Part shown: positions 8,338-17,520 of the stretch, piece by piece | How positions within the stretch are numbered: the stretch's first letter is position 1 | Layout of the letters: each line of letters opens with the position of its first letter | Source: Pedobacter nyackensis | GTDB taxonomy: Bacteria; Bacteroidota; Bacteroidia; Sphingobacteriales; Sphingobacteriaceae | NCBI RefSeq assembly: GCF_900176505.1 | Contig: NZ_FWYB01000002.1 | Location: 707,237 to 771,236 of the forward strand | Direction: 5' to 3' | DNA: 64,000 nucleotides | The notes under the pieces: model-generated | Seen by the model: only the letters and a program-made list of their open reading frames with translations | What the model was told of the DNA's origin: nothing | Databases searched by the model: none | Position numbers and translations under genes: made by a program

Positions 8338-9090
8338 ATGAAGTTTTTTAGCCTGATAATCCTCTTTTACTGCCTAACATTTAAAGCATTTGCCCAACAT
8401 CCATCGGTGAAAGGCTTTGTGATAGATAAGGATTCCAAGCTTCGTTTGGCCAAGGTTTATATTTACAATTCGACCAACGACGAGGGCATTTACAATACCC
8501 CAAAAGGAGAATTTACCATTAAGGCCAACCCAGGTGATACATTATTTGCGGTTTTACAAGGCTATGCACTGGACACGCTAGTCATTAATAATCAGAAAGC
8601 AGTATACTTCCAATTAAAATCGCTAGGTATTTCATTAAAAGAAGTTGCCATTATAGGCGATAAGTACACCCCCAGAGAACGCCATGATAAAACCTTAAAA
8701 GAATACAAATACGCCTTGGATAAGGGAAAAGCAAAAGACCTGCTTAATCTGGGTTTAGGTGGCGCCGGATTAGGTATAGATGCCATCTATAACCTGCTTA
8801 GCCGCGAGGGGAAAAATGCTCGCCATCTGCAAAAAATACTGGAAAAAGACTATAGAGAAGCAATAGTCGACTATCGCTTTAAACCTGACTACGTAAAACG
8901 CGTTTTACAAATAGGTGATTTTGAAGCCGAAGATTTTATGCAACAGTACCGCCCATCCTACGATTTTGTATTAAGCGCCTCTGATTATGCCTTTGTGGTA
9001 TACCTGAAAAACAATTACGCCAATTATAAACGTAACCCATCAGCCTTCAGACTGCCTGCATTGCCGAAAATAACTATTGAAAAGTTTTGA
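8338..9090 (+). CDS. Exported protein with CarboxypepD_reg-like domain
   Basis: A 250-residue protein with signal peptide (residues 1-20, KAFAQ). Residues 22-100 form a carboxypeptidase-regulatory-like beta sandwich (VKGFVIDKDSKLRLAKVYIY, then PKGEFTIKANPGDTL). The rest is an alpha-rich region with many Tyr, Arg and Lys and no motif I know. Such proteins are common in Bacteroidota, often near cell-envelope genes; function unknown. A second protein of the same layout is at 22422-23063. Its TGA overlaps the next start (TTGA), so the two are coupled. Confidence 0.72.
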   Translation: MKFFSLIILFYCLTFKAFAQHPSVKGFVIDKDSKLRLAKVYIYNSTNDEGIYNTPKGEFTIKANPGDTLFAVLQGYALDTLVINNQKAVYFQLKSLGISLKEVAIIGDKYTPRERHDKTLKEYKYALDKGKAKDLLNLGLGGAGLGIDAIYNLLSREGKNARHLQKILEKDYREAIVDYRFKPDYVKRVLQIGDFEAEDFMQQYRPSYDFVLSASDYAFVVYLKNNYANYKRNPSAFRLPALPKITIEKF

Positions 9091-9419
9091 AAACGCGATT
9101 TTTGATCTTTACTAAAATTCCCGCCAATGCCATGGCCATCTTTCCTTTTATCCTTTTAAGGGATAAGTATCAGAAAACCGACAAGATATTAGTAAACCAT
9201 GAGCGCATCCATTTGAGGCAACAACTAGAGCTACTTATCATTCCCTTTTACCTACTCTATCTAATCAACTACTTAATTAACCTGGTTCGTTACCGGAATC
9301 ATCATCGTGCTTATTTTAACATCGTGTTCGAAAGAGAGGCCTATGCCTGTGATCAGAACCTCGATTATTTAAAGAAAAGGAAGTTTTTCTCCTGGCTAAA
9401 ATACATCAGAACCTCCTGA
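9087..9419 (+). CDS. Minimal HExxH membrane protein, M56-like
   Basis: A 110-residue protein read from TTG at 9087, which overlaps the previous stop. It contains HERIH (a full HExxH zinc signature) near residue 42, a single hydrophobic hairpin (about residues 50-68), and EREAYACDQ near residue 89, which resembles the third-ligand helix of BlaR1/M56-type membrane peptidases. I recognise no named family. If the HExxH and the downstream Glu bind zinc, this would be an unusually small membrane metalloprotease. The start is uncertain because no ATG precedes the motif. Coupling to the upstream exported protein suggests a shared envelope role. Confidence 0.6.
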   Translation: MKTRFLIFTKIPANAMAIFPFILLRDKYQKTDKILVNHERIHLRQQLELLIIPFYLLYLINYLINLVRYRNHHRAYFNIVFEREAYACDQNLDYLKKRKFFSWLKYIRTS

Positions 9420-9492
9420 TTTTGCCACGTCTTATGCAAATAGTTTACTATTAAACTTTTAATACGTCACTTTTTTGTTTTTCTTTGTAGTA

Positions 9493-10509
9493 ATGAAGAG
9501 TTTTTATGCCTATTTACTATTAATTTTTTGCGGTACTACAACCCTGCATGCTCAGGAGATCGACACTATTCCTATTAACACTAAAGGTCTCGACATCAAA
9601 TTAAAGCGTAGCCCCTTACCATCAAGAACGGGGACTATCTCTTTTAAGCCCGTTGAATTAACCCCAAGCGTAGTAGATGCCCGGGTAAATTACTGGAAAA
9701 CCAAAACATCCGTAGGCATCAATGTCAACCAGGCAACCTTTTCAAACAACTGGAAAGGCGGAGGTGTAAACTCCTTAGCCGTAGGTGGCCTTGTTAATTA
9801 CAAAGCAGAATACAGCAAGGAAAGCTATAGCTATGTCAGCGAGCTTATTCTTGAATATGGAAAGATAAAAAACAAAGATCAGCTGCAGAAAAAGACCAGG
9901 GATAGGATTTTCTGGGATAATAAAGCTGCTTTACAATTGTCTAAAAACTGGTATTTCTTCGGCTCCATTAACTTTGAATCACAATTTGATTCCGGTTTTT
10001 CTTACAGTAAAAATAAAGAGGGTAACGAAGTTCCAAATCTTATTTCCAAATTCATGTCACCCGGCTATCTTACTGAATCCTTCGGTTTTGAGTATAAACC
10101 GAATAAATATTTTTCTACCAGAATTGGTACTGGTAGTGCCAGGCAAACCTTTGTTCTAGACACCGCGGTTTATGACATTCCAACTGATCCGAATAAGCCA
10201 ATTGCTCCAAAATATGGCGTAGAATATGGTAAAAAGTTCAAGAATGAGCTGGCTTTTCAGATTGTAAGTAACTTTGAGAAAGAAGTAATTACCAATACGG
10301 TTTTAAAAGCCAGGTATCAGATGTTTATTCCTTACGACAGAGCTTTGGTGAATGTCGATCACAGGCTGGATGTTTCCATTACGTCGAAATTAAACCGCTT
10401 AATGAACGTTTCCTTAACAGGTGTTGGTTTATTTGACAGAGACAATGATACCAAGATACAGGGTAGCCAGTCGCTCGCACTGGGCGTTATGTTTGTCTTC
10501 CCACGTTAA
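9493..10509 (+). CDS. DUF3078 outer-membrane-associated protein
   Basis: A 338-residue protein with signal peptide ending LHAQ (about residue 20). The remainder is rich in alternating beta strands and aromatic residues, with the NWKGGGVNSLAVGG motif near residue 75 that marks DUF3078. It ends in LALGVMFVFPR, a terminal strand ending in an aromatic residue plus Arg, as in outer-membrane barrels. The function of the family is unknown. The ATG at 9493 was chosen over a TTG at 9475 because the signal peptide begins there. A variant -7 element (TTTCTTTG, 9480-9487) ends 5 bases before it. Confidence 0.8.
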   Translation: MKSFYAYLLLIFCGTTTLHAQEIDTIPINTKGLDIKLKRSPLPSRTGTISFKPVELTPSVVDARVNYWKTKTSVGINVNQATFSNNWKGGGVNSLAVGGLVNYKAEYSKESYSYVSELILEYGKIKNKDQLQKKTRDRIFWDNKAALQLSKNWYFFGSINFESQFDSGFSYSKNKEGNEVPNLISKFMSPGYLTESFGFEYKPNKYFSTRIGTGSARQTFVLDTAVYDIPTDPNKPIAPKYGVEYGKKFKNELAFQIVSNFEKEVITNTVLKARYQMFIPYDRALVNVDHRLDVSITSKLNRLMNVSLTGVGLFDRDNDTKIQGSQSLALGVMFVFPR

Positions 10510-10548
10510 TACTTTTTAATTAATCCCAACTGTTTCCTCCAAATTTAA

Positions 10549-10556
10549 TACCTTTG
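10549..10556 (+). promoter_or_regulatory. -7 element of ffh promoter
   Basis: TACCTTTG matches TAnnTTTG and lies 36 bases before the ffh ATG, implying a leader of about 30 bases. No TTG is found at the usual -33 spacing. Confidence 0.45.
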
Positions 10557-10592
10557 AGGCTACAAAAAATTGAACACTAAGCATTAAAGAAA

Positions 10593-11927
10593 ATGTTTGA
10601 AAATTTACAGGATAAGCTAGATCGTGCGTTTAAAGTTTTAAAAGGACAAGGAAGCATTACAGAGATCAACGTGGCCGAGACCATGAAAGAGATCCGTAAG
10701 GCTTTATTAGATGCCGACGTAAACTATAAAACAGCAAAAAGCTTTACCGATGAGGTAAAAGAAAAAGCTTTAGGCTTAAACGTACTTACAGCTGTTTCTC
10801 CGGGTCAGTTGCTTACCAAAGTAATGAACGATGAGCTTACGGCCTTAATGGGCGGTGAGGTTACTGAGCTTGACTTAAAAGCAAATCCTACCATCATATT
10901 AATTGCTGGTCTGAATGGTGCGGGTAAAACGACCTTTACCGGGAAACTGGCGAACTACCTTAAAAGCAAAGGGAAGAAACCTTTACTGGTAGCGGGCGAC
11001 GTATACAGACCGGCGGCCGTAGATCAGTTACAGATCCTGGGCGAGCAGATCGGTGTTCCGGTATATGCAAATACGGCGTCTAAAGACCCGGTTGCTATTG
11101 CCATGGAAGGTATAGCCGAAGGTAAAAAACAAAACAATAATGTAATCATTATAGATACAGCAGGTCGTTTAGCAATAGACGAGCAGATGATGAACGAGAT
11201 CGCTGCTGTAAAAGAAAGTACAAAACCGCACGAAATCCTGTTTGTTGTTGATGCCATGACCGGGCAGGATGCGGTTAATACGGCAAAAGCTTTTAACGAC
11301 AGACTTGACTTTACCGGGGTTGTATTAACGAAATTAGATGGTGATACCCGCGGTGGTGCTGCCCTTTCCATTAAATCTGTAGTCAACAAACCGATCAAGT
11401 TTATCGGTACCGGCGAGAAAATGGAAGCCCTTGATGTGTTCTATCCTGAAAGGATGGCTTCACGTATTCTAGGGATGGGTGATGTGGTTTCCCTTGTTGA
11501 GCGTGCACAAGAGCAGTTTGACGAGAAAGAAGCTGCCGAACTTCAGAAAAAGATCCGTAAAAACAAATTCGACTTCAACGATTTTTACAACCAGATCCAG
11601 CAGATTAAAAAAATGGGTAACATGAAGGATCTGATGGGCATGATTCCTGGTGTTGGCAAAATGATGAAAAACGTTGAAATTGAAGATGATGCTTTTAAAA
11701 ATGTAGAAGCCATTATCCAGTCGATGACTAAATTTGAACGTGAAAACCCTGACAGCATTCAGCAAAGCAGACGACTGCGTATTGCAAAAGGCTCAGGTAA
11801 TAAAATAGAGGAAGTAACCAAACTGATTAAACAGTTTGAAGATATGCGTAAAGTGATGAAACAATTCTCCAACCCTGCAACAGCAGCAAGGATGATGAAA
11901 AACATGCCTAAAATGCCACAGAGGTAA
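10593..11927 (+). CDS. ffh: Signal recognition particle protein Ffh
   Basis: A 444-residue SRP54 GTPase that binds signal sequences of nascent inner-membrane proteins and docks with FtsY. The N domain is residues 1-90. The G domain has G1 GLNGAGKTTFT (about 107-117), DTAGR, and TKLDGDTRGG. The Met-rich M domain covers 320-444 (MKDLMGMIPGVGKMMK and the RRLRIAKGSG helix that contacts 4.5S RNA). Standard length. It stands alone with its own -7 element and a strong terminator. No 4.5S RNA gene was seen nearby. Confidence 0.96.
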   Translation: MFENLQDKLDRAFKVLKGQGSITEINVAETMKEIRKALLDADVNYKTAKSFTDEVKEKALGLNVLTAVSPGQLLTKVMNDELTALMGGEVTELDLKANPTIILIAGLNGAGKTTFTGKLANYLKSKGKKPLLVAGDVYRPAAVDQLQILGEQIGVPVYANTASKDPVAIAMEGIAEGKKQNNNVIIIDTAGRLAIDEQMMNEIAAVKESTKPHEILFVVDAMTGQDAVNTAKAFNDRLDFTGVVLTKLDGDTRGGAALSIKSVVNKPIKFIGTGEKMEALDVFYPERMASRILGMGDVVSLVERAQEQFDEKEAAELQKKIRKNKFDFNDFYNQIQQIKKMGNMKDLMGMIPGVGKMMKNVEIEDDAFKNVEAIIQSMTKFERENPDSIQQSRRLRIAKGSGNKIEEVTKLIKQFEDMRKVMKQFSNPATAARMMKNMPKMPQR

Positions 11928-11950
11928 AACATATTACAACAACCTAACCG

Positions 11951-11983
11951 ATCCCAACCACTAATAGGTTGGGATTTTTTTTT
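11951..11983 (+). terminator. Rho-independent terminator of ffh
   Basis: A 9-base perfect stem (ATCCCAACC paired with GGTTGGGAT), 7-base loop, then eight T. It begins 24 bases after the ffh stop. Confidence 0.9.
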
Positions 11984-12050
11984 GCCTTATTTTTAAAATA
12001 AATGGCAATTCTTTACCAACCTCATTTCAAATCCGCATAGATTCACATTT

Positions 12051-13589
12051 ATGCTAATAAAAACGTACGGCAGCGCTGTTTTTGGAGTGAATGCCTTAAC
12101 CATTACCATAGAGGTGAGTATAGGTGGAGGCAATAAATACCACATTGTAGGCCTGCCCGATAATGCCATTAAGGAAAGCCTCAGAAGGATTGAAAGTGCC
12201 ATCCAATCGGCCGGCTTTAAAATGCCCCGACAAAAGATCGTCATCAATTTGGCTCCTGCGGATATCCGCAAAGAAGGCTCAGCTTACGATCTCCCCATCG
12301 CCATAGCTATTTTAGCAGCCTCAGAACAAATAGAAAGCCCGGAGACAGACAAACACTTCATCATGGGAGAACTCTCCTTAGACGGCGGCTTACAGCCTAT
12401 TAAAGGCGCACTTCCCATCGCCATCCAGGCGCGTGCTGCAGGTTTCAAAGGATTTATCCTCCCAAAAGACAATTCCCGGGAAGCCGCCATTGTAAATGAG
12501 CTGGAGGTATATGGAATGCGTAACTTAACGGAAGTGATCGCTTTTTTTAATGGTACCGAAAAACCAGCACCTGTAATTGTCAATACCCGGGATGAGTTTT
12601 TCAACAATGTAAGTAGCTATGAGCAAGACTTCTCGGATGTAAAAGGACAGCAAAACATAAAAAGGGCATTGGAGATCTCCGCAGCAGGCGGACACAACTT
12701 AATTCTGATTGGCCCTCCAGGGGCAGGAAAAACCATGCTGGCTAAGCGTCTGCCTACCATTTTACCTCCATTAAACCTACAGGAAGCATTAGAGACAACA
12801 AAAATACATTCTGTAGCCGGAAAATTGAATGCAGCAGAATCACTAATGACAGAACGCCCGTTCAGGAGCCCACATCATACGATTTCCGACATGGCCCTGG
12901 TAGGGGGTGGTGCCAATCCACAACCCGGTGAAATCTCGCTGGCCCACAATGGCGTACTATTTTTAGATGAATTGCCTGAATTTAAGCGTAGCGTACTTGA
13001 AGTGATGCGACAACCACTTGAAGATCGTTGTGTAACCATCTCCAGATCGCGATCAAGTGTTGAATACCCTGCCAGCTTCATGCTCATTGCCTCGATGAAC
13101 CCTTGTCCTTGCGGCTTTTATAACCATCCTGAAAAAGAATGCATCTGTGGTTCTGGCGTTGTCCAGAAATACCTGAGCAAAATATCAGGCCCTTTGCTAG
13201 ACCGAATCGACCTCCATGTTGAGGTGACCCCTGTAAACTTTAATGAGCTGACGTCATCCTCTATAACCGAAAACAGTGCAACAATAAGAGAAAGGGTAAT
13301 TAAAGCCCGTGCTTTACAGGATAAGCGGTTTAGCGCCAGTCACAACCTGTATTATAATGCTCAGATGAGTCCTAATATGGTAAGGAACGTTTGTAAAATA
13401 GATGCTGCAGGGCAAAGTTTAATTAAAGGCGCAATGGAAAAGCTGGGCCTTTCGGCCCGGGCTTACGACCGCATTTTAAAAGTATCGAGAACCATTGCCG
13501 ATCTTGCGAAGAGCAAAGAGATCAAATTAGAGCACCTGGCTGAAGCGATTCATTACCGAAGCCTTGACCGTGACAGCTGGTCGGGCTAA
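12051..13589 (+). CDS. comM: YifB/ComM family Mg-chelatase-like AAA+ ATPase
   Basis: A 512-residue protein: N-terminal Lon-protease-like fold (residues 1-165), then a Mg-chelatase AAA+ core with Walker [11 protein letters not shown] near residue 225, Walker [10 protein letters not shown], and the [10 protein letters not shown] segment with the Cys cluster that follows (CICG). In Vibrio, ComM is a helicase that extends branch migration during natural transformation; most bacteria that carry it are not known to be competent. Standard length. It overlaps the convergent acidic gene by 4 bases. Confidence 0.9.
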   Translation: MLIKTYGSAVFGVNALTITIEVSIGGGNKYHIVGLPDNAIKESLRRIESAIQSAGFKMPRQKIVINLAPADIRKEGSAYDLPIAIAILAASEQIESPETDKHFIMGELSLDGGLQPIKGALPIAIQARAAGFKGFILPKDNSREAAIVNELEVYGMRNLTEVIAFFNGTEKPAPVIVNTRDEFFNNVSSYEQDFSDVKGQQNIKRALEISAAGGHNLILIGPPGAGKTMLAKRLPTILPPLNLQEALETTKIHSVAGKLNAAESLMTERPFRSPHHTISDMALVGGGANPQPGEISLAHNGVLFLDELPEFKRSVLEVMRQPLEDRCVTISRSRSSVEYPASFMLIASMNPCPCGFYNHPEKECICGSGVVQKYLSKISGPLLDRIDLHVEVTPVNFNELTSSSITENSATIRERVIKARALQDKRFSASHNLYYNAQMSPNMVRNVCKIDAAGQSLIKGAMEKLGLSARAYDRILKVSRTIADLAKSKEIKLEHLAEAIHYRSLDRDSWSG

Positions 13590-13867
13590 TTCAATAAGAA
13601 TTCGTCCGAATCCTCTTCTTCATCTTCTTCTTCTTCTTCCTCTTCCGGCACATAAGCTATTATCGCTCTGCCTATGGCATTGATTTCCTCATTAGCTTCA
13701 AATAGAGGAAGCGCAGTTTCATCATCCAACTTTAACCATTGCTCTTCTGTGTCCTTTTGAATATGAACATATTCTTTTCCATCCTTAAAAATAACGTAAG
13801 TATCGTTGCCTTCCGGAAATACCGCGTAATCTGTTGTCCCTATCGTAATGTCAAATGGTTCTTGCAT
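13586..13867 (-). CDS. Small acidic hypothetical protein
   Basis: A 93-residue protein with an ordered beta-rich N-terminal part (residues 1-70) and a C-terminal tail that is almost all Glu and Asp (nearly 20 acidic residues in a row with one Ser). No signal peptide. I do not recognise the family. The last codons overlap the 3' end of comM on the other strand. It precedes the TlpA-like gene in direction only: that gene lies upstream, 27 bases away, and the two are probably co-transcribed. Cytoplasmic, function unknown. Confidence 0.65.
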   Translation of the reverse strand: MQEPFDITIGTTDYAVFPEGNDTYVIFKDGKEYVHIQKDTEEQWLKLDDETALPLFEANEEINAIGRAIIAYVPEEEEEEEDEEEDSDEFLLN

Positions 13868-13894
13868 AAAATATGTGTTTGATTTACAGAATTC

Positions 13895-14494
13895 TTATTT
13901 TTTTGATGCCTTTAATTGCTTTATAAATTCGACAAACTTATCGCTGGCATAGTTCGCCGCACCCACCTCATTATAAGAGACCCGTCCCATCTTATCGAAT
14001 ACAACAGTAGTTGGCAAAGAACCTTTAAAGATCACTTCCGGAACACTGCTGTCGGCAATATAAACAGGCAAGTTATAGTCCTTCTTATCCATAAACTTTT
14101 GTGATTTTGCAAAATCTCCATCAGCATCAACCAATATAAAAACAACTTCCTTATCGTTTTTAAACTGTTCATATAGCTTGTTTACAGAAGGCATTTCGGC
14201 GATACAAGGAGGACACCATGTGGCCCAGAAATTCAAAAAAACAACTTTCCCTTTTAAGTCGCCTAAATCCAGCACCTTACCCGAGGCATCTTTAAACTTG
14301 ATACCCGAAAGATCCATAGGAGCGGTTTCAATGGCAGTCTCAACTGAAGGGCTTTCAAGAGAAGGACTGAACAGTCCAACCTTCATCAAGCCTCTTATCA
14401 TTAGGGCCTTGGTTGAAGGAACAAAAATAAGCAACAAAATAAAGCCAAAAAATAATGCATTTATAATGTTCTTTTTAGTGAAATATTTCTCCAT
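13895..14494 (-). CDS. TlpA-like membrane-anchored thioredoxin
   Basis: A 199-residue protein with an uncleaved N-terminal membrane segment (residues 10-30) and a thioredoxin fold from 60 on. The redox motif WCPPC is at residues 93-97, in NFWATWCPPCIAEMPS, and the cis-Pro segment is SLPTTVVFD. This TlpA/ResA type reduces disulfides of periplasmic proteins, often during cytochrome c maturation. No cytochrome genes are adjacent, so the partner is unknown. Confidence 0.87.
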   Translation of the reverse strand: MEKYFTKKNIINALFFGFILLLIFVPSTKALMIRGLMKVGLFSPSLESPSVETAIETAPMDLSGIKFKDASGKVLDLGDLKGKVVFLNFWATWCPPCIAEMPSVNKLYEQFKNDKEVVFILVDADGDFAKSQKFMDKKDYNLPVYIADSSVPEVIFKGSLPTTVVFDKMGRVSYNEVGAANYASDKFVEFIKQLKASKK

Positions 14495-14592
14495 GATCTA
14501 TTATTAAAGCTAACAATTGTTGTAAAGTTACGAGATTATTCTTCACCGAGCTTAATGGTGTTCGCTTTTGACATTCCATTGTTTAAAGCTGA

Positions 14593-14700
14593 TCAGCAGT
14601 TTCTATACTTCCTTTATTTAGAACCTGTTGGCTTAAGGCTTACTATTCAATATATGCAAAAGAGATAGAAAGGATATTAAAGGAATTAAAAGAAGAGTAA
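14593..14700 (+). pseudogene. Possible 3' remnant of a lost gene
   Basis: On the plus strand an open frame without a start codon runs from about 14593 to a TAA at 14698-14700. Its last 20 codons read as a charged amphipathic helix (YAKEIERILKELKEE), unlike random spacer. It lies in the 212-base gap between two minus-strand genes. It may be the tail of a decayed gene, or chance; the evidence is weak. Confidence 0.2.
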
Positions 14701-14706
14701 ACTTGA

Positions 14707-16020
14707 TTAAAAATCAAATTTCAACCTCACCCCTGTACCCATAAGGTGCAGGTTTTCCTTTGTAAAGGATTTCATAGGCAACTTCATAAAAGGTTCTACA
14801 GAAAATGCTTTATTACCGGATATGCTTTGCTTATACCCAAAGGAAAGATTGTAAAACCCTAAGTACTTATCATCTCTGATCTCTTCAACAGGAACGGGTT
14901 CTGAAACCTTTTTTTCCATGAAAACAGCTTTAAAACCTGCAACATTAGTCATAGTGGAAGGAACATATTCTACTGTCCCCCGCAGATAATTATGCTGTTG
15001 CGTCTGGTTTAAAATAGCAAAAGCAGACACCCCAACATTGGTATATAATTTCTTACTCAGGTTATATTTGATCCCAAGAGGAATATCGATTCCTACAAGG
15101 CTAGCTTCAACGGACTGCAAACTTTTTGTTTCCGTTACCATTGCAGATGGAGCAGCAGGAGAGTTTGGTGCAGAATTAGCATTACTAATTGCACTTTTTG
15201 AAGCCCCCATTTCATTATAGGAAACTCCTGAGCTAATAGAAACTTTACTGGATAAAGCGTAATCCAAACTAAATCCATAGCCCATATTCAGTTTTTTACT
15301 GTTGTCAATAGAAGGGGCAACAACAACACCCATATCCCATTTATCAATCTTTTTAGTTGTCGATTTTGTCGCAGCCAGTGTTCCTTTATTCGCTTTAACT
15401 TCAGCATCAAGAAACTCTTGAAAACTGCGAGGCTTATTGTCCTCAACAACAGGCTTCTCTTTAATCTCAACCTTGGCAAGGGCTATTGAATCATTAACAG
15501 ATTGCTTTACTCCATTTTGATCAGCACGTACCACGGGGTTTGACGCATTAATTTGTCTCGGAGAAATCACAGGTTGCACATTTGAAACAATAGCATCATG
15601 CTTAATCGGATCTGGTTGTTTAACCGTAACAATCAATGGGTTATTATGCACCTGATTATTTTCTCTTTGCGCAACCACAGCTTCGTTCTCGGCGACTTCT
15701 GTTTCCAGGTTTTGGGTTGCAGCACCGGGATTTATCACCGCTGAAGGTGTATCCGGCAATCTATTTACATTTTGTTTGATCGGTTTAACTTTTCCTTCCA
15801 GCACGATCCTATGATCAGGCGTGTTATTTGCAGAATAGAATAAGGCAAACCCGATTAAAAGGACAGCGGCAGCGCTACTTAAGCCGGCAAGCCAATACCA
15901 TCCGATTCTTTTGCTTTCTTTTTTCTCAAAGTGCTCCCATGCACCCGGAACATAGGCCTCCTCATGCTCCGTCAAACTTTCCTTTATGTGAGCAAACAGC
16001 TCGTCATCTACCGGTTTCAT
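14707..16020 (-). CDS. Envelope-spanning protein: anti-sigma-like N-terminus, C-terminal outer-membrane barrel
   Basis: A 437-residue protein. Residues 1-40 are a hydrophilic, charged segment starting MKPVDDELFAHIKESL. Residues 43-63 are a single membrane helix (WYWLAGLSSAAAVLLIGFAL). About 150 residues of Asn, Val, Pro and Lys-rich linker follow, then from about 215 a beta-strand domain with the porin-like pattern (MGYGFSLDYALSSKVSISSG, LGFYNLSFGYKQSI) ending in KFDF, a typical terminal barrel strand. The start overlaps the sigma factor stop (ATGA), so it probably controls that sigma factor. An ordinary FecR domain is absent. Spanning both membranes is my inference. Confidence 0.68.
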   Translation of the reverse strand: MKPVDDELFAHIKESLTEHEEAYVPGAWEHFEKKESKRIGWYWLAGLSSAAAVLLIGFALFYSANNTPDHRIVLEGKVKPIKQNVNRLPDTPSAVINPGAATQNLETEVAENEAVVAQRENNQVHNNPLIVTVKQPDPIKHDAIVSNVQPVISPRQINASNPVVRADQNGVKQSVNDSIALAKVEIKEKPVVEDNKPRSFQEFLDAEVKANKGTLAATKSTTKKIDKWDMGVVVAPSIDNSKKLNMGYGFSLDYALSSKVSISSGVSYNEMGASKSAISNANSAPNSPAAPSAMVTETKSLQSVEASLVGIDIPLGIKYNLSKKLYTNVGVSAFAILNQTQQHNYLRGTVEYVPSTMTNVAGFKAVFMEKKVSEPVPVEEIRDDKYLGFYNLSFGYKQSISGNKAFSVEPFMKLPMKSFTKENLHLMGTGVRLKFDF

Positions 16021-16610
16021 ACGCTTCGGATATTTTGAATTGTTGTCGGTTCATATGAATTCATCAGGGAGTTTTTATACAGCTCTCTCAACTTGTTCTT
16101 TGCTCTTGTTAAATAAACCCTGCATGAGCTCTCTGGGATGTTCAGTATTTTTGAAATCTCTTCATGCGAAAAGCCTTCAATCTCGTACATATTAAAAATT
16201 AATTTATGTGTTTCAGGCAGCTCATTCAAAAGCTTCATAATATCCTGCACATTTAATTGTGAAATTGCATTCAGCTCAATGAGCGGCTGCTGCTCTTCCG
16301 TAATGTCGTCTACATATAAAAAAGTCTTTTTACCACGTAGGAAATCTATCGCCGTTCGGGACGAAATTCTGGCTATCCAGCCTTTAAAAGCTTTCTGCAA
16401 CTGATCTTCGTACTTAGGTCCATTAAACTGGCCTATGCTTTTAAAAATCTTTATAAAACTATCATTAACTAACTCTTCTGCATCATTTCTGTCGTCCACA
16501 TAACGTAAAGTTACGCCCATTAAATAGCCATAGAAAGATTTATACATCATTTCTTTGCTTTTATTGTCGTTCCTTAAACACCCCGCTATAGCGTCCTCAA
16601 ACTTGAGCAT
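16017..16610 (-). CDS. RNA polymerase sigma-70 family ECF sigma factor
   Basis: A 197-residue ECF sigma factor. Region 2 covers residues 20-95 (YLMGVTLRYVDDRNDAEELV, then FKGWIARISSRTAIDFLR) and region 4 covers 125-185, with the helix-turn-helix GFSHEEISKILNIPESSCRVYL. There is an extra, less conserved stretch between the regions. It is the first gene of a two-gene unit with the membrane protein downstream, the usual sigma/anti-sigma order. The target regulon is not visible here. Confidence 0.9.
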   Translation of the reverse strand: MLKFEDAIAGCLRNDNKSKEMMYKSFYGYLMGVTLRYVDDRNDAEELVNDSFIKIFKSIGQFNGPKYEDQLQKAFKGWIARISSRTAIDFLRGKKTFLYVDDITEEQQPLIELNAISQLNVQDIMKLLNELPETHKLIFNMYEIEGFSHEEISKILNIPESSCRVYLTRAKNKLRELYKNSLMNSYEPTTIQNIRSV

Positions 16611-16737
16611 TCTTTCTTCAGCAATTAGGGTTAGTTTATATGAGTTCCATTAGTACACCATCTATTTTACAGGTTAAAAACGTCATTTACAGGTGATCAT
16701 TGTTAGCGGCATTGTAATCCAAACCAAAACAATAAAA

Positions 16738-16788
16738 TGAGGGTGCTTGAAAAATTACGGGTAGACCGGAACTTTTCGAACACCCTCA
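16738..16788 (-). terminator. Imperfect hairpin terminator after DUF4397 gene
   Basis: Arms TGAGGGTG...GAAAA and TTTT...CACCCTCA pair over 16 positions with two mismatches that can form G-U pairs. On the minus strand the hairpin is followed by a T-rich stretch. It starts 15 bases past the stop at 16803. Confidence 0.6.
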
Positions 16789-16802
16789 AATATAAGCAGA
16801 TA

Positions 16803-17510
16803 TTATTTGTGTGTGTAAATTGCAGCTCCTAATTTTAAACTATCCACTGTTGCTGTTGAGATACCTTTGGCATAAATCGTATAGATTTTACCTTTCTCAA
16901 TTTTAACATTTGGCAATGTAGTTTTAACTGACTCACCCGCTTTGATATTAAAAGTTAAGCTTTCTCCCGGATCAACAGAAGTAAAAGCGGTAGACTCATA
17001 AAATGCTTTGTTGGTAAACAAATCTGTAGTACCTCCATTAACAGCAAGGCTCAATGCAGGTGCATCCTTGCTTAAGTTCACGAAACGAACTTTGGCTTTA
17101 TCAGCAGCAGGAGCACTTAGGTCATCTTCAAGCAAAAGGAATTTTTTAGGGTTTGAATCCATTGTATCCAATACGAAGAATGAATATCCTACACTTGAAG
17201 CTAAAGGAAAACGCTGTGAAGCAAGAAACTTGTTTTTACCATGTTTGGCTATACCTAATAGTCTGTTTCCAGGGAACAGGTTCAGATAATCAATTTTACT
17301 GTTGTATTTTAACGGTTTTAGATTAACCCGAGTCTGGTCAACAATAAAATCTACAGAATCGGCAGTAGGGAAAGCGTTAATGAAAGAAAGACCAGCTACT
17401 TGCTGAGGCTCTATTTTCTCTTTTGAACAAGCAGCAAAAACTACTGAAACTGTAACCACGGCAATAAAGGTTTTAAATATCGCTTTGAAATTGGAAATTT
17501 TCATAATCAT
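16803..17510 (-). CDS. DUF4397 lipoprotein
   Basis: A 235-residue exported protein. The hydrophobic N-terminus ends in VFAAC, a lipobox with Cys near residue 27, so it is a lipoprotein. The DUF4397 domain (about 40-160) has the pattern AGLSFINAFPTADSVDFIVD, LNLFPGNRLL and a second VRFVNLSKDAPALSLAVNGG strand pair. DUF4397 proteins are surface or periplasmic beta proteins of unknown role, common in Sphingobacteria. Two ATGs (17510 and 17504) are possible. It has a terminator downstream and a long spacer upstream. Confidence 0.8.
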   Translation of the reverse strand: MIMKISNFKAIFKTFIAVVTVSVVFAACSKEKIEPQQVAGLSFINAFPTADSVDFIVDQTRVNLKPLKYNSKIDYLNLFPGNRLLGIAKHGKNKFLASQRFPLASSVGYSFFVLDTMDSNPKKFLLLEDDLSAPAADKAKVRFVNLSKDAPALSLAVNGGTTDLFTNKAFYESTAFTSVDPGESLTFNIKAGESVKTTLPNVKIEKGKIYTIYAKGISTATVDSLKLGAAIYTHK

Positions 17511-17520
17511 ATATTTTTTA

